Both the position numbers and the translations under genes were made by a program. Positions 54,967 through 64,000 of a stretch of DNA of 64,000 bases are shown here, piece after piece (position 1 is the first letter of the stretch; each line of letters opens with the position of its first letter). Below the pieces are notes generated by a model. The model did no database searches, had not been told where the DNA came from, and saw nothing but the letters and a program-made list of their open reading frames with translations. Source of the stretch: Raffaelea ambrosiae (lineage: Eukaryota; Ascomycota; Sordariomycetes; Ophiostomatales; Ophiostomataceae). Location: positions 2,584,061 to 2,648,060 of the forward strand of contig PCDI01000006.1 of the NCBI GenBank assembly GCA_002778195.1, given 5' to 3'.

Positions 54967-57056
54967 CCTCTCCGGTCGAAACTCGTCCAGGGCTGGATGG
55001 CCAAGCTGCCGCTCGACAAACGGCCCGACGTCGCGGTGCGGCTGCCGCTGCGGAGGAAGGAGTCGGCCGCCGTCCCGCCGCCACGGGCCAAGAGGAAAAA
55101 GAAGGAGATCCGCCCGTCCCGGGGCGTCTGGGCCTACTACACCTGCATCGACGGCGTGCGCTACGTGGCCAAGCTCACCAGCAACAAGCCGAAGCAAGCA
55201 TGGGCGACGCACATGGCAGACCCCGGCGCGTGCTCCCCCCCCCCTCTGGCCCAGCCGGCCCGGCGGCTGCTCGACGCCAGCAGCGACGCCGCCCGCACCA
55301 AGACCATGGTGCACATCCTCTACGACCACGTCGGCGTGCGCCAGGTGGTCTTTGCCGACCCGCGCTCGACGGCGCTCCGCGACAAGCTCGAAGCATATTA
55401 CGGCGGCAGCGGCAGCAGCCTCGTGGGAGCACCAGGCTGGTGGAAGTCTATGTCGACCCTCGAGTTCAAGACGATCAAAGTCGTCTCCGATGTAAGAGGG
55501 ACCCCTACCGCGTGACCGTCCCCTCCCCCCTCCAGGGCCTCAAGATTGTCCCTAGCAGCGAAACCACCAGCATCAGCCACTACAAGAACGGCATCGCCAC
55601 CGACGTCACCAGCAACGCGCTCAACACGTCCTGGACGATGCCCATGACCGGCGGCGCGTCTGACGCCGACGCCGACGCCGTCCACATGTTCTCCTTTGGC
55701 ATCACCCGCGGCATGTACAGCCGCTGCATCGATCTGCGCATGGCCTCCGTCCCCTGCAACAGCCCCGACATCGTCGGCTACTCCATCCTGTACGCCGGCA
55801 GCAACCTCTGCACCCTGCTGGCCCACCGCGGCGACGCCGAGGCCACGCGCGTCCCGGCCGCCTTCTATGGGAGCCACAGCGGCGGCGGCGGCGGCGGCGA
55901 CGGCGACCGTCGGGCTCCCCCCTGCTGGCCCCCTTCCTTCGACGAGTGGTACCCGCCCTGGGGCGTCTGGGTGCATTTCCCCCTCGACCCGGGCGAGCAC
56001 ATTGCCCACATCCTCTCGCGCCGCGGGCCCCACTCCATGTACATGGCCTTGGTGTGGCTGACCAGCCGCGGCCGTCCGCTGGTCATGGCCCCGGCCCTGG
56101 CCCGGCATCCCCCGCAGCGCGACAACAACAACAACGACGACGACGACGACGGCGACGCCATGGTCGACGTCATCAAATACTGCCGTCTGCCCGTGGGCCG
56201 CCCCACACACCTCTACTACAACATTTCCACCCGCGGCGTGCGCCAGATCGGCGTGCGCCACGCCCACGACACGGACACGCCCGACGTCTACCCGCGCTTC
56301 GCCCTGGAGCCGCCCTCGCCCAGCCCCGCCCTGCGCCTGCCCCGCACGTCCCTCCGCGACAGGCGGCATGCGCCCGACCCGGACGCCGCCCCCCGCCTGC
56401 CCCACTACTTCTACTCCGCCGCGGACCTGCAGGGCGCCGTCCGGGTGATTCCATACCGGGGGCCCCGGAGACGCGCGGACGACGGAGACATGGGCGACCT
56501 GGGCGACCGGGGCGACCGGGGCGGCCTGGCTCCTCCTCCTCCTCCTCCTCCGCCTGCACAGATCGCCGGCCTGATGATCGAGTATGGCGGGGACCATGGT
56601 GGAGAGCCTGCTCCTCCTACGCCGACGCCTGCGGCTGCCACGAACGGCCGCGGCACCCGACCCCGCCGTGCGTGCTTGGGCGAGTGTCGTCTCGACCGGG
56701 CTGAGCCGGCCCTGGAGGTCCAAGGGTCCGGCTCGAAGGCGCTGCACCTGGGCTTTGTCGAGGCTTCCGGGTCGGGAGGAGGAGGTTGGGGTTCGTCGTT
56801 GCAGCCATATGTGGCGCGGGTCGAGATCGACGATGCTGTCGTGGAGGAGGACAAGCAGCAGCAGCAGCAGCAGCATCCTCTCCTCCCCGGCGGGCCGTCG
56901 TTGTTCTGGCTGGACATCCCATGGCAAGGACGCCCAGGAGACGAGGACGACGGCGGCACAAAGGTGGAGTGGTGGTTCACCTATGGGCACTGCAAAGTGG
57001 TCTCGGCCCAGGGCGAGAGCCCGTCGTTCCATGTGGCCACCGAGGAGGATGTCTGA
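54223..57056 (+). CDS. C2HC zinc-site / F-box-like protein, tandem paralogue B
   Basis: Exons 54223-54328, 54476-55491 and 55536-57056 (introns 147 and 44 bases) encode 880 residues. It shares its layout with paralogue A: CRLC with a later FHADC (CxxC...HxxC), then LPLEVWMLVAAHLVRECAIV (F-box-like), then RGVWAYYTCIDGVRYVAKL, then SFGITRGMYSRCIDLRMASV and PDIVGYSILYAGSNLCTLLA. The C-terminal half has GVWVHFPLDPGEHIAHILSR, PTHLYYNISTRGVRQIGV and RRACLGECRLDR. Both introns fall at the same alignment positions and phases (1 and 0) as in A. It is longer because of Gln/Thr runs from CAG repeats (54930-54965), Asp runs (56125-56155) and Gly/Pro runs. The 44-base intron is short but needed to keep the frame. 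No function is established. Confidence 0.77.
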
Positions 57057-57593
57057 GAGAGAGAGAGAGAGGAGCGAGATTTCGGAGGGGAGAGAGCGAG
57101 ATTTCGGAGGGGGTTTTCACATTTCCGTCGAGGACAAGAGAGAAAAGAGCGAGAACTTCCTCCTGGGTTACGACTCCTATATATACACACAAGACAAGCT
57201 ATCCAACACGTCGATATGTACAACAAGGAAAAAGGGCAATACGAAATCAAGACGGCCCATGAACACGAGGGAAAAAACGGCTTATGAGGCTAGGAAGGAA
57301 GAGTTAGAGAGGCTATTTTCCCCCTTTCCCGACTGTGATGCCGTCCAACACAACCCGCAAAGGCACACCCCCTAAATAGCCTGACGGGATAGTGACAAAA
57401 AAAAAGGATAAAGTTTAGAATACACACACACAAGCAAACAAAATGGCAAAAAAGAAGGAGAAGAAAAGAGCAGTTTGAAAGATGCATCGCAATGGGAGGC
57501 TTGTTGCCAGAGACGGCTGGTATTCATGATTTTTGCAGCAAGTTTCCTGTTGTAGGCAAAAATGGAAAAGAAAAAAATTGGCAGAGAACGCCA

Positions 57594-57618
57594 CCCCCCC
57601 CCCCCCCCCCCCCCCCCC
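57594..57618 (+). repeat. C25 homopolymer
   Basis: Twenty-five consecutive C residues in non-coding DNA about 540 bases after paralogue B. The opposite strand, G25, can form a quadruplex. Length may be affected by sequencing slippage. Confidence 0.85.
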
Positions 57619-58069
57619 TTCCATTGCCACTTTGTACAGAAGAAGGAGAAAGAAACGCCCCGAATGTGGGAGACAACTCGTGCTATCCTTACTCTCTGGA
57701 TGCCTTGGTTCCTCGAGCCTTTGCACTAGCCTTTGCACTACATAGTCTCTTCCTATCTATCATCTTGACGATGCTTCGAGGCTGTCTATGGTCCTCTCTT
57801 CCCGCCCCAGTCGCTGTCTTCCCCATCTTCGCCATGGTCCGCCTTCTTTCTCATGGTCTGGTCGAGCTGGCTGGCCAGTGGCAACAGATGCCATCACACA
57901 CACACACACTCTCTCGCACCTCCAGACTTGTCTCCGGATAGAATTGAAACAATGGTGCCGCTCGCCACTTGCCGTAAACACCCCCCCTTCTTCAGACGGC
58001 ATCTTTCATGGTCTTGGCACTGTGTCTGCTCGCGTTTACCCCATCGTTGTCCTTGTCCCGCCGTTTCGT

Positions 58070-58103
58070 CGTCTCCTCGTCTCCTCGTCTCCTCGTCTCC
58101 TCG
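58070..58103 (+). repeat. 8-bp tandem repeat (CGTCTCCT)4
   Basis: Four perfect copies of CGTCTCCT plus a partial copy, in the gene-poor region. Confidence 0.9.
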
Positions 58104-61100
58104 CTGCCAAACTCGTTCGGCTCAAGCTGCTACAGCCACCCCTCTGCTGCGGAAGTGGCCCCTCATCCCTGGCCCTCTTCCTGCCTCATGGCATGTCTTG
58201 TTTGTAGCATGTTTACTCCCCATTGCGGTCGTCGGCAACCCCCATACAGCTCCACACAACGTGTGGGTGTCGGCCATACCAAGACGCCGTCTCCTACACC
58301 CTCTTCCGTGGTCACACAGTGTAAGGTTATGACTAGCTCTCTACGAAACCTGACGATGCTAAACTCTGCTTTCGGGCAGCGATCCCAACAGCAGACGCTA
58401 CTACCGGCATGTCTAAACCACAGGAAAGGTCAACAGTATGGAGGGCAGAAGCAGGGGAAAGGACAACAGGATGGGAGGTGTAGGCTACGAGATACGAAAA
58501 CGCCTGATCCACCGTCCTCTATGCGAGGAGGGAGCACCAGGACGGGTGTTCCATTCCTACATCGCATTGACGTGGCGATTTTCACCAAGGATTACAAGGA
58601 GCGCGGATTGTGAACAGTGACTTGACTGCTTTCCCTCCTTCTTGTTTTTTTCTCCGCTGATTCATTGAACCAGAGAAAATAGGCAAGTAGCATGGGTTAT
58701 GGGGCTGCTTCACCACAAGAACAGCACCAATCCATGGCTACCTCTGGATCAAACCGGCTTCCAGAAGTATGCCTCTTCAAGAAGCCGAAGGAGGGCAGTA
58801 TGTTTCAAGGATCAGGGTGCCACGCCATCTGAGCGTGGTGGAGGGTTGCGGCGATTGGCTACTGGGCGAGAGCCGAGCTGTCTTTTGCCGCCGTGGTATG
58901 CATTGAACATGACGTAACTGCAAGGCTGCCGATGCTGATGGCAATGGTGGCAATGGTGGCAGCAGCCGTGGTGAGCGGTCTCCAGTTGTTGCGAGCAATA
59001 GGGGCTAAGCCAAAGCAAAGAAATGAAATGGAGCAGAGAAAATGGATGCGGCAAGAACCAATGTTGACTGGCCGGAAGAATATGGCAACGCGTCCGATCG
59101 CCGAAGAAGATGAGTGATGGTCCGAAGAGATGGCGGAGACTCATTGCCAGACGCTCGACCAAATCTGTCTCAGCTTTGGTTCGGCAGCCCGCATTGTCAA
59201 GAGAACCAAAACGGACATGGACGCAAATCCCTTTTGCAGGGGGTAAAGCGGTACCCAGGGCTGACCCCAGAGTCTGTTCGTCAGACGGTTCACAACCAAG
59301 GGTGGCGAGGAGCCGGATTTAGCAGCCGCCCATGTCAAACCCACAGAGGCCCGCTGACGAGCGAAAACACAAGCCTCAGACATTGTGGTTCAGACGTTGA
59401 AAGACAGCACGCAAAGATGCACACAGGAAACCAGTGTGGCACCGGCATGGCCGACAGACGAAGCCACGGAATGGCACGGACACCAGCAGAGCCAGTACCA
59501 TAGCTGTGCTCCAAAGGAAGCCAGGGAAGATCATATGGGCAATGATGAGACGAAAGAGCGCAGTGCGCACAGAGCATATGGAGCATCGTGGGTCTCCCCA
59601 GACAATATATGAAGCATGGGCTGAGAAGAACTTGACCAGAACCACGGGCTCTCGATGCGGATTGGGAAGGAATGGACACGCAGAACACGAGCCACAAAGT
59701 GGGCAATTGGCCACAGCAGGCCACAGCAGGCAGATGATGCATCGTCGCACAAAGCTCTCCCAATCGGGCGATTGAAAAATCCAAGCCGGAAAGAAAAGAG
59801 AAATCAAATCCAAATCACGAGGGTTTTCTGATGCTGGAAGAGTCGTACGCGAAGCATCTCTCTGGAGCAAAAGAATTGACTGTTGTGTTTCCGTGCATAT
59901 TCGTGTTTAGCTTCCGATTCGCCTTGCGATAGCGTTGCATAGGCTGGCATGCGAAATAAGCTTCTTTGTTAGCCAGCAGACATGCTGGCGTGTGCTGCGT
60001 TTTCTTTCGAAGCTAGACATTATCGGTAGTGAAAGCCGTCCAGAGGCTTCGGCATGCAACACGGATGCTTCAGAACGTGAAACATCGGACTGGGAATCCC
60101 ACTAGATGACAGATGGTGTCAACGATCGGAAGCACCCTTGCTACATCATCCGAGGTCGAAAATGGGCTATAGCCATTGGTTTGCGATCAAGGCAAGAAGA
60201 CAATATGCTCTGTGTTTCTCCCCCTTGTCTCCGTGCCGTCGTGGGAAAGAGCTGTGATCCAAGCGTCAGCTTGGAAGGAATGGGGTACCTTTAGACGGCA
60301 TCCCGAAGTGGCGGACGAGGTTTCGGATTTGTCGAGAAGGGGATTGGGAAGTCTTCGGTTGATGAAACACACAGTTGGCGGGTTTGATAGCGACGAGAAG
60401 TAAACCGTTGAACAGGCAGACACGTAAAGAATCGTCCGAATCGAAGGGGTTTGGGGGGCCTCAACCCAGAAAAAAATAAGCCCATCGTCAAATGTTATGT
60501 CCTAGTGGACAAATGCCCTGGCTCTTGGCCAGCAGGCACAAACTCAAGGAGATCGAATATGCCTGTGCCATCTCAATCCCACCGAATACTGTTGCTCCGG
60601 AACAACAAATGCCCACGACAAACTTGGCAGGGGCCATGCTTTGAGTTTGATCTGCAAAACATCGAAATGACGAAAGAGAAGTCAAGATGCGGAAATCGGG
60701 TATCTGGTGGCGTCTGTTAGCGGAGAACACCACCATAGATACCGATAAAACCATCTCTGGGAGCCCGTCTAAAGAACCACAGAGACTTACAGCTGGGGGT
60801 TTGACGTTACCTCCATGTAGAGGAATTCTGGGGGAGGCCCTGGGGAAAGAACGCATCCAAACGCAAAGTGTGTCAGGATGCAGCGACACCTTGGTTGAGG
60901 TCTGTGTGCTTCATGCACGGGGAATGGAACAAGAACAAAAAAAAAAAAAAACAGAGTCCACGAAATCGGGGCATCGATCTAATAAAAAGTAGTAAAGTCA
61001 AAGCTGAAAAGAGAAAAAAAAATAGAAAACAAACAGCAAAGTGAAAGGGGAAGGGGAAGTTCACGATGAGGCTCATTCAACTGCGGAACTGGAAAGCACG

Positions 61101-63252
61101 GAACAGCGTGCCACCCGCGCCCTTTCGGCAGGACCGACTGGGTACGGCAGGAAGGAGCGACAGACTCCGGCACTATGTGACTAGGGAAAGAGCGCACTAC
61201 AAAGCTATGTGGTCTGAGGAAGGAGCCTCAATACATCCCGCTGACGGCTGTGGCCACTCAAGGAAGGAGCGATGGCGGTTCATGGAACATAGCATTGAGT
61301 TTGTTCGTGTCTGACTAAGACGTGGAACGAGAATCAAGAAAAAAAAGGAAATTTCAGACAGAAAACTGGCATACATGGAAAGCATAAAGGAAGAAGAATA
61401 TCCCGGACTGGTCAACGTCAGAGGCGATGGAGGGATGTCCCCTGCTTGGTGGCAGCTCAGAGGTGCATGGCAGGCGTGTAAGCCAGATAGAATCCAATCG
61501 GTGAGCGCAGGTGACAAGGATAACCCATGGCCCAGTAGGAAAGCATTTGCACTGGACACACTAACTGGTTGTCACGAACACTCCCCTGGATGCGCTCTCA
61601 TCTTCTCTTGATAGCCCACTGTCTGCGCTCAGTTCTTCGTCCTCCATTTTTTCTCCCCTATCCTCCTCACCAAGCCAAGCAGGCTTCCCCGCAAGTTTCT
61701 CACGCGGATCAGAGGACACCAAACAGTCCCTGCTTTTTTCTCGGCGAGGTCCGCTGCAGGAATTGAAGAAATGCTGGGCACAGACAAGCACGCAAAGACG
61801 TGCGCGCCGAAGAGCGCAATAAGAGACAATCAATGACCTGTCGCAGGGTTACAGACCACAAACCCACAAAGCAAGCAAGCTTGGTTCACTGCCAGGGGTG
61901 AACAAGAGAGCGTCTTTCTGGCAAGAGCCTGGGCCCACTCTGTGCTTGATCCCCCCCCCCCCCTGTTGTGGCTTTAAATTTTTGCCTTTCGCAGTTGCAT
62001 CCGGATGGGACAAGAGACAGAGGACAAGGGGAGAGGTTTGCTGGCTCGGCACCGATCGACGGTTACGAGCCGGGGGCCCTCTAGCCAAGGTTGTTGTTGG
62101 CTTTGGTGCAACCTCGCACGTCTAACTACAGGCTTTGGGGACGGGCCCTTGGAGCCAACCCTCCCAGAACAACTTAATGCCCATCGCATAAGAAATCTTT
62201 CTGTCAGTCTTCTGGCTCTGATGTTCTCTGCTGTCAAAGAGGGCGAGGTTGATCCCAAGATGCTCTACAGGCTTATATGGAAAGGAAATGACACTCCCTC
62301 CGTTGTCTTGCTTTGCTGTGCCGCACCCTTCCACGAAGTCAACTTCTCGGTTCTCTCTATTTTTTTTTCTTTTTTTTGGTCTCGTCCGTACCTGACTCTC
62401 CTGCATGTACGTACCTGATTCCTTTTCATTCCGTGACAAATTCTAGAAGCCTTCCATAGAAAGAGGCCATATTTCGACAGCCAAACACTAGATCGGATTA
62501 GGGAAATTGTGGTTGTTGGCCAGCCATGGTACACGCACTTACACGTAAGAGACTCCCGTCCAATCCATGCCACATTTCGGGAACGTGGATCGTCGTGCCG
62601 GATGGTTGTCTTTTCTTCTGCTGTAGCCGTCTTTTTCTCCTTTTTTCTGTTGTCGCATTGCATTGTTCTAGAATCGATGCTCCCGTAACATTGTGGCATC
62701 CTTGACAGGAAGGCGTCAAACATGCAAATTAAAGGCCCATGGAGAAGTAAACTCGACAGTAACCTTGTCTTGTAAGGATAGCGTGTCGGTAGGTGGGTGG
62801 GTGAAAGTTGGTTTCTGAATGATCACCGTTGAGACGGACTTTCTTCTAAGCATACTTGAGATAGGCACAGAGTAACCTTACGCTGGCTTTCCGCCTTGGG
62901 TGACCACCACCATCCTCATATTAACCTTGTTTTCAGGCCTGTTCTGTCCCCCCCTCCCCCTCCTCCCCCTCCTTGTGCAGAATAAATTGAACGGTGATTT
63001 TATTAATGAGCTTATACAACACAATTGGATATGCAATGTCACCAGAGAAGAAAGAGGACTGGCACATACAAAACAGGCAACCTTCTTCCTTGCTACTTTA
63101 CGGCAATTAATTTCAGTGGCATCCTGCCTCCGAGGACGACGAAACAGCTAGACATCTGGGCTCACCCTCTCATTGCCCCCCTACTTTTTTCTCCTTCCCG
63201 TGTATTGACCACCACTCTAGTCTTCGTCTATACACTCTCCCCACAGCAAAGC

Positions 63253-63594
63253 ATGGCTGGTTTCATTCCACAAGTCCGAAATTCTGGATACTACTCGTAT
63301 GGTGAGCTCTGGGATCGTTTCTCATCTATCCGTCAGACGAACGAGACAACCTCATTTTATTTCCGCTCTCACACCACCTTCTCTGTGTTTGCCTTTTACC
63401 GGCACGTGGATTCAATTGTGTGGTTGTGTGTCAAGTCGAAAACACCGGACCAGATAGATATTTGCTGTCATGCTTTAAGAACTAATTTGCCATACAGATG
63501 CAGGGAAGAGGACAAGAGAGAAGAGGTAGGAGAATGGATGAAAATCTTCCGTATTGCCGTCCCCGTTCTCTTGATCGTCAACCGCCACCAATAA
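63253..63594 (+). other. weak candidate for the first exon(s) of an unrecognised gene
   Basis: ATG 63253 follows a CT-rich tract ending CCCCACAG. It reads MAGFIPQVRNSGYYSY before a plausible donor (TATG|GTGAGC at about 63301), with a possible acceptor CCATACAG at about 63498. The unspliced frame stays open to 63594. No domain is recognised and the downstream sequence offers no clear continuation, so this is tentative. Confidence 0.15.
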
Positions 63595-63965
63595 ATTCGA
63601 ACGTGTTGTGAAAGCCACAGTAAGATTTGCCAACACGGAAACAAGCTCTCTCATAATGTGGACTTTTGGTTTGTCTATGCCGCCCTGTGTATCTAGTTTT
63701 GTCCGTCTGTTCTTGCTTCCCTTCCAATCTCGTGAAACGGGGAAGATTGTGGAGCAGACGGTCAGATCACGCTCCTCTCTGAAGTTGTCTTTGTTCTTCT
63801 TTTTGGTGTTCGAAGTCTCCCCTGAGATCCCCTGAAAACTCGTACTCTTTCCCCTCTTTCGTCTTGCCGTGTTCGTTTAACACGGATGGCCTACGACCGG
63901 GTTTGAAACGCATAGGCCAGCAGAACGGGACAGAAATGATCTCTCAGGTACACACGGAGAAAGAG

Positions 63966-63967
<2 letters not shown>

Positions 63968-64000
<33 letters not shown>
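63968..64000 (+). repeat. (AC)16 microsatellite running off the window
   Basis: An uninterrupted AC repeat reaches the last base of the window; its full length is unknown. Confidence 0.92.

Larger units (their letters stand above)
57057..64000. other. about 7 kb gene-poor region to the window edge
   Basis: Read on both strands, no frame longer than about 190 codons appears and none has a recognisable domain. Composition is mixed and less GC-rich than the gene-bearing part. It has homopolymer C tracts (57594-57618; about 61951-61962), an 8-bp repeat near 58070, a GA-run (57055-57072), A-tracts (60939-60952) and a terminal CA microsatellite. I saw no transposase or reverse-transcriptase motifs, no terminal repeats, no telomere repeats and no tRNA. 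It may be a long promoter region, degraded repeats or a lineage-specific gap. Confidence 0.45.

Noticed and set aside
53752..57032. Several 300-540-codon minus-strand frames opposite paralogue B
   Set aside because: Composition is typical shadow (Ala/Gly/Arg/Val), and no similarity to paralogue A is found on that strand.
63879..63915. Small inverted repeat (GGCCTACG...CGCATAGGCC)
   Set aside because: The stem is short and imperfect with no T-tract or gene beside it; likely chance.
57057..64000. Transposon or retroelement remnant in the gene-poor end
   Set aside because: Looked for transposase/RT motifs, long terminal or inverted repeats and target duplications by eye and saw none.
1..64000. 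CRISPR arrays, riboswitches or secondary-metabolite cluster
   Set aside because: No regular spacer-repeat pattern. The organism is a fungus. No polyketide synthase, NRPS, terpene cyclase or cluster regulator is present.

Overview
The window looks like nuclear DNA of a filamentous ascomycete, most likely a Sordariomycete. Genes are mostly intact with one or two short introns (44 to about 250 bases, GT...AG, often with a CTAAC/CTGAC branch site). Third codon positions are GC-rich, and the spaces between genes are long and pyrimidine-rich. Several genes are diagnostic of the group: a DIM-2-like DNA methyltransferase, a Grg1/CCG-1 glucose-repressible protein, DASH subunit Spc34, and a lone 5S rRNA gene among protein genes. 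No genus can be assigned by eye.

Layout: (1) 1-765, 3' end of a probable Topors-like RING E3 ligase (+). (2) 1576-2354, DsbA-family oxidoreductase (+), convergent with (3) SPC34 (3624-2704, -). (4) A 3.9 kb gene-free, pyrimidine-rich stretch leads into an acidic disordered protein of unknown function (7513-8859, +). (5) TAF12 (10400-13485, +), followed by coding-like sequence beyond its TAG. (6) RPN3 (15694-17777, +), convergent with (7) a secreted Ser/Thr-rich protein carrying a six-cysteine module (21415-19151, -). (8) A DIM-2-like cytosine methyltransferase (27867-23836, -). (9) GRG1 (30072-30424, +) and an EBP-like sterol isomerase (30944-31735, +). (10) 5S rRNA (32197-32315, +). (11) Mitochondrial EF-G2/MEF2 (35550-32628, -), divergent from (12) VPS17 (36255-38254, +). 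(13) A 3.6 kb gene-free stretch. (14) A sorbitol/xylitol dehydrogenase-like enzyme (41847-43359, +), convergent with (15) CSN6 (45771-44142, -), which is divergent from (16) NSE1 (46754-48124, +). (17) A single-pass membrane protein of unknown function (49508-50872, +). (18, 19) Two tandem paralogues with a C2HC zinc-binding site, an F-box-like segment and a shared C-terminal region (51457-53700 and 54223-57056, +). (20) About 7 kb with no convincing gene, ending in a CA microsatellite.

Most genes are housekeeping parts of separate complexes: DASH/kinetochore, TFIID/SAGA, proteasome lid, retromer, COP9 signalosome, SMC5/6 and mitochondrial ribosome recycling. There is no evident biosynthetic cluster. 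The lineage-specific material is the secreted repeat protein, the membrane protein and the tandem zinc-finger/F-box-like pair beside the gene-poor right end. Exon structures were worked out by hand from splice signals and family similarity. Functional names rest on recognising conserved motifs, not on any database search.
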